The notes under the pieces are model-generated. The model saw only the letters and a list, made by a program, of their open reading frames with translations. It was not told where the DNA came from and did not search any database. 64,000 nt of DNA from NCBI GenBank assembly GCA_036732005.1, contig DAINDF010000013.1:21442-85441 (forward strand), in the 5' to 3' direction. Position numbers and translations under genes: made by a program. The DNA is from UBA1926 sp036732005. Lineage in GTDB: Bacteria; Planctomycetota; Phycisphaerae; Phycisphaerales; UBA1924. Numbering within the stretch: position 1 is the first letter of the stretch; each line of letters starts with the position of its first letter. Shown here piece by piece: positions 1 through 7,598 of the stretch.

Positions 1-69
1 GCCCGAGCCGATCCCGCCCGCAAGCCCGATCACCGGAAGAGGTGGTTTGCCGGGCGGCCCCGCGCTCAT
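1..69 (-). CDS. coaE: dephospho-CoA kinase, N-terminal fragment (cut by window edge)
   Basis: The first 23 codons of a gene run off the left edge of the window. The peptide begins MSAGPPGKPPLP and continues VIGLAGGIGSG, which is the start of the P-loop (GxxGxGKS) in the form typical of dephospho-CoA kinase, the last enzyme of coenzyme A synthesis. The window ends just before the expected Lys-Ser. The ATG overlaps the TGA of the upstream PH-domain gene by four bases (ATGA), so the two are probably translationally coupled in an hpt-PH-coaE operon. Another P-loop kinase cannot be excluded from 23 residues, but the I-G-L-x-G-G-I-G-S-G wording is characteristic. Confidence 0.75.
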   Translation of the reverse strand, partial: MSAGPPGKPPLPVIGLAGGIGSG

Positions 70-563
70 CGCTCCCCCCTCCCGATCCGCTCCCGGGCCC
101 GCCCGACCCACCGATCGGGCCGGCCCACCATGTACCAGACCACCTCGTACCCCCCCGTTCCGGAAGAGGCAAACCCGACCGACCCAAGGCCAAAGAGCCT
201 GGGCAACACCGGCTTGTCCACGGTCACCGCCTGGACGCGGTCGGTGGCCAGTTCATCCCGCCGCCGGTGGAGCACGCCGCGCTCCGCCCACAGCACACCC
301 CCGGTGATCCCGTAGACCCGGGTCGCCCACTGCGCAACGGCCCAGAGCAGCCGGCCCGTGACCGCCGTCGCCCCGCCGAGCAGCAGGATGGTCAGCCTGG
401 GGCCCGCCCCGAACCCCGCCCACCGCCACGCGAGCACCCCGCAGACCGCGACCAGCGTCGCCGCCAGCACCGCGGCGACTTGCCCGAGCGGGTGGAGCAG
501 GATGAACAGGGGATGAGGCCGGAGCACGAAGCCCTCGCCGCCGGACGCCCCCGACTGGATCAC
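66..563 (-). CDS. PH-domain (bacterial PH / YdbS-like) membrane protein
   Basis: A 165-residue protein. Two hydrophobic segments lie at about residues 25-45 and 55-75, followed by a soluble beta-rich part containing R-R-R-D-E-L-A-T-D-R-V-Q-A-V-T-V-D-K-P. This 'R-x-x-x-x-L-x-x-x-R-I-Q-x-V' pattern is typical of bacterial PH (bPH2, YdbS-like) membrane proteins. The role of the family is poorly defined. The start ATG overlaps the hpt stop by four bases, and the stop overlaps the coaE start by four bases, so this is the middle gene of a tightly coupled three-gene operon. Specific function is not predicted. Confidence 0.7.
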   Translation of the reverse strand: MIQSGASGGEGFVLRPHPLFILLHPLGQVAAVLAATLVAVCGVLAWRWAGFGAGPRLTILLLGGATAVTGRLLWAVAQWATRVYGITGGVLWAERGVLHRRRDELATDRVQAVTVDKPVLPRLFGLGSVGFASSGTGGYEVVWYMVGRPDRWVGRARERIGRGER

Positions 564-1147
564 GCCGGCCCCCCCGACCCCCCGGCCGCGCCGGGGTCGA
601 GCGTCGCGATATCGGGGAGGTTGCGGTAGTACCCGTCGTAGTCGAGGCCGTATCCGACGACGAACTCGTCGGGGATGTCAAAGCCCGCGTAGTCGGGCTC
701 GATGGGCACCGCGCGCCGCGCCTTCTTGTCCAGGAGCACCACCGTGCGCACGCTCGCGGGCTTCTTCTCCTCGACGAGCGAGCGGACCAGGTGCAGCGTC
801 CGCCCCGAGTCGAGGATGTCGTCGACCAGCACGACATGCCGCCCCTCGAGCCCCGGGGGCAATTCGGTGCGGAGGTGGGCCCCCTTCGAGGCCATGGTCT
901 GCCCCGGGTAACTCGACACCGCGACGAGCTCCATGCTCAGCATCATCGGCAGGCGGCGGATCAGGTCGGCCACGAAGACCAGCGACCCCGTCATGATCGG
1001 GATCAGGACCACGCGGTGCTCGCCCGCCCCGTCCCCCTCGGCCTCCAACGCCGCGCGCAGGTCCGAGGCGAGCCGGTCGGCGATCTCGCCCACGCGCTCG
1101 GCGATCTCGTGCCGGTCGATCAGGATGCGTTCGATGCCGCGGAACAT
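560..1147 (-). CDS. hpt: hypoxanthine phosphoribosyltransferase
   Basis: A 195-residue purine salvage enzyme that converts hypoxanthine (and guanine) plus PRPP to the nucleotide in the cytoplasm. The PRPP-binding signature VVLVDDILDSGRTL lies at about residues 105-118. Upstream is the loop M-T-G-S-L-V-F-V-A-D-L (about 53-63), which binds pyrophosphate in this family. The base-binding end F-V-V-G-Y-G-L-D-Y-D-G-Y-Y-R-N-L-P is also present. Length fits the bacterial HPRT family (about 175-190) with a short Gly/Ala-rich tail. It is the first gene of the operon leading to the PH-domain gene and coaE. No clear Shine-Dalgarno precedes the chosen ATG. Confidence 0.95.
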   Translation of the reverse strand: MFRGIERILIDRHEIAERVGEIADRLASDLRAALEAEGDGAGEHRVVLIPIMTGSLVFVADLIRRLPMMLSMELVAVSSYPGQTMASKGAHLRTELPPGLEGRHVVLVDDILDSGRTLHLVRSLVEEKKPASVRTVVLLDKKARRAVPIEPDYAGFDIPDEFVVGYGLDYDGYYRNLPDIATLDPGAAGGSGGPA

Positions 1148-1269
1148 GGGGGAGGGTAGGGGGGAGCAGGGATCGGGGATCGGGGACTATTGCCCAGTGC
1201 CCAACTCACCTGTTTCGCTCTTTGAGCCGGGGCACGGCACCGGCGCCGGAGGACGACCGGGAATCAGCC

Positions 1270-2148
1270 TCAGGCCCTGGAGGCCGCGTGCTCGTCGGAG
1301 AACCGCCACGCCGCGGCGAGGCGGGCCGCGTCGGGGGTGCGCAGCACGCACACAAGCCGACCGGATCGCCGCGACCCGAGAACGACGCGGCACCACTCGG
1401 ATCGGAGCCCGGCGGTGCGAAAGACCGCGGCATCGCGGCGAGGCCGGAAGACCCTCGCGCCCCACCACCCGTAGAGAACGCAGCGTCGGGGATCGACGAG
1501 CAGGCGGCTCACGCCAACCAACGCCGGCCCGGTCGAGCGCAGGAAGAGCGCACACGCCGCGACCTGGAGCCCACCCGGGACAAGCACCGCCCACCCGAGC
1601 GCGGTCGAACCGCTCCACAACTCCCGCGCAAGAAGATAGAGGAGGCTCATCGATGCCGCGAGAAAGAAGATCCCGTCGATAAACGGCAGCAGAAGACTGA
1701 TCCTGTAGACCTCACCGGCCGGCTCTGGGGAATTCGGCGGCTCCTCGCCCCGATTCCAGTCAAACAGGGCCCCCTCTTCGAACGCCAGAGCCGAGTCCGC
1801 CGGGCGACCCACCCACCATCCGCTCACCTGTCTCCGCGTGTTCACCGTCGGCGAGTGTGGGCCGAATCGGAATGAGAGAAGAAGGAACGCGCCCACCAGC
1901 ACGGGAGCCACAACAAAGTAAACAACCAGAGCCGCAGCCCCCGCGGCCGCGGCCGTGCGCCAAGGGCCAGGCCCGGAGCCGGTGCCGACCAGCGACACGA
2001 TCGAAAAGAGCCCGAGGACCGGCAGGACGGTCGCGGCGCCGTAATCCCGCGCCGCTTGAAAGACTGCGCGGGCGTAGAGATCGTCCGCCGCGCGAAGATC
2101 AGCTGCGGCGGGAAGGGCGACCCGGCTGCCCGATCCGACGGAATTCAC
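1270..2148 (-). CDS. multi-pass membrane protein of unknown function
   Basis: Not a family I recognise. I place the start at a GTG (2148-2146) that overlaps the TGA of the upstream gene as GTGA. The open frame extends further upstream, but only inside that gene. The 292-residue product begins VNSVGSGSRVALP and has four or five hydrophobic segments (about residues 38-60, 68-95, 150-175 and 180-205), ending in a soluble Arg-rich part. No catalytic motif is visible. The last third reads like a cytoplasmic tail. Base composition is less GC-rich than in neighbouring housekeeping genes. Coupling to the preceding secreted or membrane protein suggests the two act together. Confidence 0.55.
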   Translation of the reverse strand: MNSVGSGSRVALPAAADLRAADDLYARAVFQAARDYGAATVLPVLGLFSIVSLVGTGSGPGPWRTAAAAGAAALVVYFVVAPVLVGAFLLLSFRFGPHSPTVNTRRQVSGWWVGRPADSALAFEEGALFDWNRGEEPPNSPEPAGEVYRISLLLPFIDGIFFLAASMSLLYLLARELWSGSTALGWAVLVPGGLQVAACALFLRSTGPALVGVSRLLVDPRRCVLYGWWGARVFRPRRDAAVFRTAGLRSEWCRVVLGSRRSGRLVCVLRTPDAARLAAAWRFSDEHAASRA

Positions 2149-3164
2149 GCGATAATGTACCCGCAGCCAACAAGGCAACTGTTCAAGATAGTGCGGCAGT
2201 TGTTCACCGCGGTTGTTCGCTGAACATAACATTCTGCCGTTCTTGCCGTGAACGCGGCGAGAGCCCCGAGCGCACAACCGGAGGCCACTCCCCATCCAAT
2301 CGGGGACCAGATCGAGACCACACCAACCACCGCACAAAGCGCAAGCGCCGCCGCCAATCCGCTCGCCGCGCCAGCCAGGCAGCCCGCATGGTTGTTCTTG
2401 GCGACCTGTAGACACAGCGCGTACGCGTCTCGACATGCCACCGCACAATTCACATCAACCAGCCCGGGATCGCTGGGAGGCTGGACCGAGCCCGGCGCAG
2501 CCGTTGCATAGGTGCTTACCGCGCTGGCGATCAGATCCGAATTCGCGTCGACGATCGGAAATAAACGCCAGATCGGTGCGCCTGCCTCGACGCCGTGCAG
2601 AATCGCCCCAGAGACCGTCGCCGCGCCGTTCGCTGTCGAGATGACGCACTCGATCCCCCAGACCCGCTGAACGCCGGCGCCGATCAGCGAGGCCCTTTCA
2701 TCCTCTCCGAGTGCGGAGAGGTCGCTCTCCGCCATCCCGAGCACCGTGACCTCGAACGCGTCACCCAGCGCGTTGGCACCTTGGAGTTGAAACTCCCCTT
2801 CTCCGCCCAGGTCATCCGAAGAGCCCAACTCAAGATAATAAGCATCCGCCGAAGCGTCGTAGGCGACCCCAAACAAGAGCTCGAAGAGAGCCTGCTGGAA
2901 TGAGGCCGTCTCGCGGTATGGTTCTAACTGCTCAAAGACCGCCTGTTCGACGCTTGCGCCAGCCGCGAGAGCGGCTCCCGCAGCATCAAATTCCTCGATT
3001 GTCGTCGCGACATCCTGAAGCGGCCCAATGGGCCGGTCGCTCGCGGTCGACGCGGTCGAAAGAAAAGCGATCGGAACGGCGATCAGCGAAACACAGAGGG
3101 CAGCGGTCAAATCTCGAAGGAACACGCGCTGTCTATGCGGGGGGGGGGGGGGGGGGATATACAT
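2145..3164 (-). CDS. exported or membrane-anchored Cys-rich protein of unknown function
   Basis: A 339-residue protein of unknown family. A hydrophobic signal or anchor (L-C-V-S-L-I-A-V-P-I-A-F-L) lies at about residues 23-40. A long Ala/Glu/Asp-rich domain follows. The C-terminal 110 residues carry many Cys (C-A-V-A-C-R-D-A-Y-A-L-C-L; C-L-A-G; C-R-T-I-L-N-S-C-L-V-G-C-G) and two glycine/alanine-rich hydrophobic stretches, resembling small hydrophobic exported proteins with disulfides. Codons 4-9 lie in an 18-base C run, so the first residues read M-Y-I-P6-H. A promoter-like sequence ends only seven bases upstream of this ATG, making the message leaderless unless translation starts at the GTG at 3125. 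The downstream gene overlaps by GTGA. Confidence 0.5.
   Translation of the reverse strand: MYIPPPPPPHRQRVFLRDLTAALCVSLIAVPIAFLSTASTASDRPIGPLQDVATTIEEFDAAGAALAAGASVEQAVFEQLEPYRETASFQQALFELLFGVAYDASADAYYLELGSSDDLGGEGEFQLQGANALGDAFEVTVLGMAESDLSALGEDERASLIGAGVQRVWGIECVISTANGAATVSGAILHGVEAGAPIWRLFPIVDANSDLIASAVSTYATAAPGSVQPPSDPGLVDVNCAVACRDAYALCLQVAKNNHAGCLAGAASGLAAALALCAVVGVVSIWSPIGWGVASGCALGALAAFTARTAECYVQRTTAVNNCRTILNSCLVGCGYIIA
3139..3156. repeat. 18-base G:C homopolymer in a gene start
   Basis: A run of 18 G on the plus strand (18 C in the gene's sense) lies within codons 3-9 of the membrane-protein gene at 2145-3164. A one-base change in length would shift that frame. It may be a slippage-prone contingency tract or a sequencing/assembly error. 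The distal end of this window also has an obviously artefactual G run. Confidence 0.9.
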
Positions 3165-3170
3165 GCCGGC

Positions 3171-3198
3171 AATCTACCGAAAAAACTCCGCTTGTCAA
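3171..3198 (-). promoter_or_regulatory. sigma70-type promoter for the 2145-3164 gene
   Basis: On the minus strand a consensus TTGACA (3198-3193) is followed after 16 bases by TAGATT (3176-3171). This is the best -35/-10 pair I saw in the window and stands out in GC-rich surroundings. The expected transcription start falls at or beside the ATG at 3164. That implies leaderless translation, or a poly-C 5' leader before a GTG at 3125. Confidence 0.55.
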
Positions 3199-3257
3199 CT
3201 TGAGCACGGAAATTTGGCGTCAAGAGCCTCTGAATCCCCCACTCCCGTCGGCGGGCC

Positions 3258-3815
3258 TCACCGCTTCAACTCCCCCCGCTGGCGCATCTGCGAGTACCGC
3301 CGCATCGAGTCCTCGATGATCGCGTGGGCGGCCTCAGGGGGCATGATGTCGTCGACCTCGACCAGTTTGCCCTCGAGCGTCTTGTAGTCCTCGAAGAACC
3401 GCTTGAGCATCTTGAAGGTGTGCGGGGGGAACTCGCTGGCGGTCTTGTAGTGGCTGAACTCGGGCCCGTTGGCGACCACGCTGATGATCTTGTGGTCCGG
3501 GTCCCCGTCGTCGAGCATCGTCATCATCCCGATCACCCGCGCGTCGCACACGCACAGCGGGGGGATCGTCTCCTGGCAGAACACCAGGATGTCCAGCGGG
3601 TCGTCGTCCTCGGCCATCGTCTGCGGGATGAACCCGTACGACGCGGGGTAGTACACCGCGCTCGACAGCACCCGGTCCAGGCGGAGCATGCCCGTCTGCT
3701 TGTCCAGCTCGTACTTGTTGCTCGAGCCCTTGGGGATCTCGATGATCGCCCGGACATGCTGGGGAAGGGGAAGCCCCGCCGCCGCGGGGGTGACATCGTG
3801 CCAGGGGTGGATCAT
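3258..3815 (-). CDS. ppa: inorganic pyrophosphatase
   Basis: A 185-residue soluble family I pyrophosphatase that hydrolyses pyrophosphate to drive biosynthetic reactions. The N-terminal I-E-I-P-K-G-S-S-N-K-Y-E segment (about residues 25-36), the Tyr-rich Y-Y-P-A-S-Y-G-F-I-P segment (about 55-64) and the metal-binding D-D-D-P-L-D-I-L-V (about 70-78) are all in the expected order. A further D-x-K-I-I and K-x-x-F-x-x-Y-K follow. Length matches the prokaryotic family (about 170-190). It stands alone, with about 100 bases on either side before its neighbours. Confidence 0.95.
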   Translation of the reverse strand: MIHPWHDVTPAAAGLPLPQHVRAIIEIPKGSSNKYELDKQTGMLRLDRVLSSAVYYPASYGFIPQTMAEDDDPLDILVFCQETIPPLCVCDARVIGMMTMLDDGDPDHKIISVVANGPEFSHYKTASEFPPHTFKMLKRFFEDYKTLEGKLVEVDDIMPPEAAHAIIEDSMRRYSQMRQRGELKR

Positions 3816-3922
3816 GCCGAAAGCCTAGCGGCCCGGGCGTGGCGGAGCCTCCCGCACGACCCCGCACAGCCCGAAGCCCCGCCCGAAGCGCGGCCCGAAG
3901 CACGACCCGGGGCGGGGCCGGC

Positions 3923-4636
3923 TCAGCCCAGGGCCTTCCTTGCGTCCGCGACCAGTTGGTCGATCTGCGCGGGGTCGTTGTACCAGTAGACCCCGATCAA
4001 CCGGCGGTCCGGGCCCACCAGCAGCAGCCGCGTCGGGTGCAGGATGTTGTTCATCAGGCTCCCGTCCGGGGCGGCCACCCGGTTGTCCTCCTGCTCGCGG
4101 AGCTCGAACCCGATGCTCTCGCGGGCCAGCACCCGCACCTGCTCGGGGTCGCCCGTCAGGAACCACCAGCGCGACGGGTCGGCCCCGTACGACTCGGCGA
4201 ACGAGGCGATGATCGCCGGCGTGTCCCGCGCGCCGTCCACGCTGATGCTCGCCAGCCGCAGCGCGGTGCCCCGGGTGCGGTCCTGCACCTGCTTCATCGC
4301 CCGCGCCATGTCCGGGCAGGGCCCCCGGCAACTGGTGAAGAAGAAGGTGAGCACCGTCACCTGTCCGTCGAGCAGGCGCTCGTTCACCCACGCCCCGTCC
4401 TGGTCTTGCAGGCGGAACTCGGCGAGCCGGAACCCCGCGTAGGGATTGTCCGCCGCGGGCGATTCGGGCGCAGCGCCCTCCGGCGCGGGGGCGCTCGCCG
4501 CGGGGGGCGTCGCCCCTCCGCCCGAGCCACGCCCCACGACCACGCCGATCACCGCGCCGACCGCGGTCGCCATCAGGAACAGGCCCACGACCGCCTTGAT
4601 GTTGCCCATCGCCCGCCTCCCGGCCCCCGGGGTCAA
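3923..4636 (-). CDS. SCO1/SenC-family thioredoxin-fold copper chaperone
   Basis: A 237-residue membrane-anchored periplasmic protein. A transmembrane anchor lies at about residues 12-35, followed by an Ala/Pro linker and a thioredoxin-like domain. The copper/thiol motif C-R-G-P-C (about 103-107, in T-S-C-R-G-P-C-P-D-M) and the distal His (N-I-L-H-P-T-R) are in the positions used by SCO proteins, which deliver copper to cytochrome c oxidase. The first ATG overlaps the upstream stop as ATGA. A second ATG (at 4609, MGNIKAVVG) would give a more usual signal-anchor start and cannot be excluded. It shares a transcript with the glycoside-hydrolase-like gene. No oxidase genes are in the window. Confidence 0.85.
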   Translation of the reverse strand: MTPGAGRRAMGNIKAVVGLFLMATAVGAVIGVVVGRGSGGGATPPAASAPAPEGAAPESPAADNPYAGFRLAEFRLQDQDGAWVNERLLDGQVTVLTFFFTSCRGPCPDMARAMKQVQDRTRGTALRLASISVDGARDTPAIIASFAESYGADPSRWWFLTGDPEQVRVLARESIGFELREQEDNRVAAPDGSLMNNILHPTRLLLVGPDRRLIGVYWYNDPAQIDQLVADARKALG

Positions 4637-5928
4637 TCCTGCAGCACCGCCCGCAGCGGCACGCGCCGACGCAGCCGCTCGGTCTCCGCCTGCGGCGTGT
4701 CCAGCGACCCCGCCGCGGCGCTGTGGAACATCGAGTTGTACGCAAAGAGCACGAAGCGCGTGTCCCCGGCGTGCATGCGGACCTGCCCCGCCGTCTGCCG
4801 ACCCGATTCGTGCAGGTAGATCCCCACGCCCGGCGCGACCGCCCCGCGCCGCGTGACCGCCTGCGTCCAGGCGCGGAGGTCGTCGCGGAACTCGGCGTCG
4901 CTCGCGGTGTAGATCATCGGGATGACCACATCAACCCACCCCCGGTTCGCCCACGACGCCGCGTCCTGCAGCTGCTGATCCCGTGCCAGGTCGGGGCGGC
5001 GCCACACCGCGGCCGTCAGCGTGACCCCCGCGCGGGAATCGACCGCCTCGGCCCGGATCCGCCGCACCAATTCGCTGATCCGCTCGCGGACCCACACCCG
5101 CACCGCCTCGGGCTCGACCGCCTTGCCCTCCGGAAGGCCCCGCGCCTCGCGGTAGCGCGCCAGCGAGACCGCGTCGCCCGGGTACCACCGGCTCTTCTCG
5201 AGCCCCTCGGAGACGAACCGCACATAGTCGAGGTGGATCCCGTCCACCTTGTACCGCCGGACGATGTCCCGCGCCACCGTCACGATGTGGTCCTGCACCG
5301 CCTCCAGCACCGGGTTGGCGATCACATACCCGTCCGAGAGCGGCTGCTCGGCCCCCTTGTCGTCCTTGAGCCGCCACGCACGCTTCGCCAGCCAGGGGTG
5401 CGAGGGCGAGACAGGCTCGGCCTTGCCCTTCCAGAGCGGCATGACATTCATCCACGCGTGCAGCCGCATCCCGCGCGAATGCGCCTCCCGCACCGCGAGT
5501 TCGAGGGGGTCGAACCCCGGCCCGCGGTCGGCCTCGGCCCGCCCGGGCGGGGTGGTGTCCCCCGGCGAATCGCGGAGGATCGCCTCCCCCCACGGTTCAT
5601 AGGGGCTCTTGTAATAGGCATCGGCCTGCCCACGCACCTGCCAGAAGACATCCGTGAACCCCATCTGCGCGAGGTTCCGCATGATCGTGCGCACATCCTC
5701 GGGCGTCCGGTAGTCCCACCGCGTCACCCACACCCCGCGCAGGGGCTCGGTCATCGTCAGCGTCCGGGGCTCGGGCGTGAACGCCGCCTCGAGCCGCTTC
5801 GCCGCCGAGCAACCGGGCAACCCGGCCCACACCGCCCCCGCGATCGCGGCGCCGAGCACCACACCCCGCAGGGCGCCGCGTCCGGAGCGGCCCGTCTTCA
5901 TGCCGGTCTTCTGCATCGGCTCCACCAT
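4633..5928 (-). CDS. GHL10 (DUF187) glycosyl-hydrolase-like lipoprotein
   Basis: A 431-residue exported protein. The signal peptide ends in a lipobox-like L-P-G-C-S at about residues 36-40, so it is probably a lipoprotein. The mature part begins with P-L-R-G-V-W-V-T-R-W-D-Y, followed by N-L-A-Q-M-G-F-T-D-V-F-W-Q-V-R-G and D-G-I-H-L-D-Y-V-R-F. These are hallmarks of the GHL10/DUF187 (family 10-like) glycoside hydrolase TIM barrel, with L-H-A-W-M-N-V and V-I-P-M-I-Y also present. The likely role is cleavage of a cell-wall or environmental polysaccharide; substrate is unknown. It overlaps the SCO1 gene by four bases and faces the nucleotidyltransferase gene across only 31 bases. Confidence 0.82.
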   Translation of the reverse strand: MVEPMQKTGMKTGRSGRGALRGVVLGAAIAGAVWAGLPGCSAAKRLEAAFTPEPRTLTMTEPLRGVWVTRWDYRTPEDVRTIMRNLAQMGFTDVFWQVRGQADAYYKSPYEPWGEAILRDSPGDTTPPGRAEADRGPGFDPLELAVREAHSRGMRLHAWMNVMPLWKGKAEPVSPSHPWLAKRAWRLKDDKGAEQPLSDGYVIANPVLEAVQDHIVTVARDIVRRYKVDGIHLDYVRFVSEGLEKSRWYPGDAVSLARYREARGLPEGKAVEPEAVRVWVRERISELVRRIRAEAVDSRAGVTLTAAVWRRPDLARDQQLQDAASWANRGWVDVVIPMIYTASDAEFRDDLRAWTQAVTRRGAVAPGVGIYLHESGRQTAGQVRMHAGDTRFVLFAYNSMFHSAAAGSLDTPQAETERLRRRVPLRAVLQD

Positions 5929-5959
5929 ACCCGGCCCGCGGGCGCTTTACACTCCGGCC

Positions 5960-7162
5960 ATGCCCGACGCCAACCCCGCCGTGTTCTTCGACGACGGAAA
6001 GGGGATGCTCGCCCCCCTCCGCGACCTCCGCCCCGTCTTCGGCGTGCGCACGGGCGCGCTCACCACCCTCGATCGGCTCGCGCTCGCCCTGGACCTTCAA
6101 ACCATCGCCGTGTTCGTGCAGCCCGAGCTCGCCGCGATCGCCGCGGAGACCACCGGCCTCCCGGTCAACACCATCCCGGAGATCGATCGCCCGCTCCTGC
6201 TGCTCAACGGGCGCGGCCCGCTCCCGCTCGATGTGGTCGCGGCCCTGGAGCCCGGGCAGGCGGTCGTCGAGCACGCCACGGGCGATCTCGTCGCCGCGCG
6301 GGTCTCGCCCGCCGACGCCCGGGCCATCCTGGCGGGCAAGCACGCCCGGCTCGACACCGTGCATGTCGAGGACCGCGTGCTGATGTCAAGGCCCTGGCAC
6401 GCGCGCACCTTCCGCGACGCCTCGATCGAGATCGACCTCCGCCTCCTGCTGGCGCGCCCCGCCGGCCCGGACCCCGAGGGGTGCTGCCTCCTCGGCGACG
6501 CCCCGCTCCATGTCGCGCCCGACGCGACCGTCCTGCCCGCCTGCGTGCTCGACACCGAGAAGGGCCCCATCGTCATCGACCGGGGCGCGACCGTCCGCCC
6601 CCGCTGCACGATCATCGGGCCGGCCTACATCGGGCCGGGCTCGACGGTGCTCGACGGCGCGCTTATTAAGGGCAACACCGCCGTCGGGCCGGTCTGCAAG
6701 GTCGCCGGGGAGATCGGCGGCGCCGTCATCCAGGGATACTCGAACAAGGGGCACGACGGGCACCTCGGCGACGCCTGGCTGGGCGAGTGGGTCAACCTCG
6801 GCGCGGGCACCACGAACTCCAACCTCCTCAACACCTACAGCGAGGTCACCGCCGTGGCCGAGCCGGGCGCCCCGCGTGAGCGCACGGGCGAGACCTTCTT
6901 CGGGTGCGTCCTGGGCGACCATGTCAAGACCGCGATCTGCACACGGATCATGACCGGGTCGATCGTCCACACCGGGGCGATGTGGGCCGCCGCCGCGCCC
7001 GTGACGGGCTGCGTCGAGCGCTTCGCCTGGGTGACCGACGCGGGCTCGAGGCCCTACCGCATCGGCAAGTTCCTCGAGGTCGCCCGGGCGGCGATGGACC
7101 GACGCCGCCTCGCGCCATCCGAGGCCGTCGTGGCCCGCCTGACCGCCCTCGCGGGCGCCTGA
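5960..7162 (+). CDS. sugar nucleotidyltransferase with left-handed beta-helix (GlmU-like)
   Basis: A 400-residue protein starting MPDANPAVFF. The N-terminal half (to about residue 190) resembles the NTP_transf_4 'putative sugar nucleotidyltransferase' domain: F-D-D-G-K-G-M-L-A-P-L-R-D-L-R-P-V-F-G-V-R-T-G and later L-L-L-N-G-R. The C-terminal half is a hexapeptide-repeat beta-helix: I-D-R-G-A-T-V-R-P-R-C-T-I-I-G-P-A-Y-I-G-P and A-L-I-K-G-N-T-A-V-G. It ends in the acetyltransferase-like stretch N-L-G-A-G-T-T-N-S-N-L. Such proteins are an alternative GlmU-type enzyme for UDP-N-acetylglucosamine supply, though the exact sugar is not shown. Upstream in-frame codons lie in the divergent gene, so the ATG at 5960 is preferred. 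Confidence 0.8.
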   Translation: MPDANPAVFFDDGKGMLAPLRDLRPVFGVRTGALTTLDRLALALDLQTIAVFVQPELAAIAAETTGLPVNTIPEIDRPLLLLNGRGPLPLDVVAALEPGQAVVEHATGDLVAARVSPADARAILAGKHARLDTVHVEDRVLMSRPWHARTFRDASIEIDLRLLLARPAGPDPEGCCLLGDAPLHVAPDATVLPACVLDTEKGPIVIDRGATVRPRCTIIGPAYIGPGSTVLDGALIKGNTAVGPVCKVAGEIGGAVIQGYSNKGHDGHLGDAWLGEWVNLGAGTTNSNLLNTYSEVTAVAEPGAPRERTGETFFGCVLGDHVKTAICTRIMTGSIVHTGAMWAAAAPVTGCVERFAWVTDAGSRPYRIGKFLEVARAAMDRRRLAPSEAVVARLTALAGA

Positions 7163-7183
7163 GGCGGCCCCCTACGCTCCGCC

Positions 7184-7435
7184 GTGGCGCGCACGAACCA
7201 CGAGGATGAATGGGAGGACCCGATCGACCCGGAGGGGCCCTCGGCGGCGGATCTCGAGCGGTTCGGCGACGAGTTCCGGGATTGCCCCTCCTGCGGCGCG
7301 CGCGCGTACGACCAATCCCCCCTGTGCCCGAAATGCGGGCACGCGTTCGAGGAGAAGACCTCGTCGACCCCTGTCTGGGTGGTCGCGGTCGTGGTGCTGA
7401 TCCTGATCGCCTTCACCCTGGTCATGGTGTTCTGA
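7184..7435 (+). CDS. small zinc-ribbon membrane protein
   Basis: An 83-residue protein with a GTG start, 21 bases after the nucleotidyltransferase stop. An acidic N-terminus is followed by a zinc ribbon, C-P-S-C-G...C-P-K-C-G (about residues 33-51), and a single C-terminal transmembrane segment (about 62-82). The topology suggests a tail-anchored protein with a cytoplasmic zinc ribbon. Function is unknown. It probably shares the preceding gene's transcript. A hairpin CGGCGA-AAAA-TCGCCG (7488-7503) lies downstream without a T run. Confidence 0.7.
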   Translation: MARTNHEDEWEDPIDPEGPSAADLERFGDEFRDCPSCGARAYDQSPLCPKCGHAFEEKTSSTPVWVVAVVVLILIAFTLVMVF

Positions 7436-7598
7436 TCCAACCAGAATCCAATCGAATGGCGCGCGGGGCTGGAATCGGGCCCAGTCGCGGCGAAAAATCG
7501 CCGATGTTCCGCGGCCTCGATGCGTCGAGCCCGTAAGGTTCACAACGCCGTCCTGGGAGGGAGCGGCGAGAACGCTGTCACTTTCTGGAGATCCCGCG

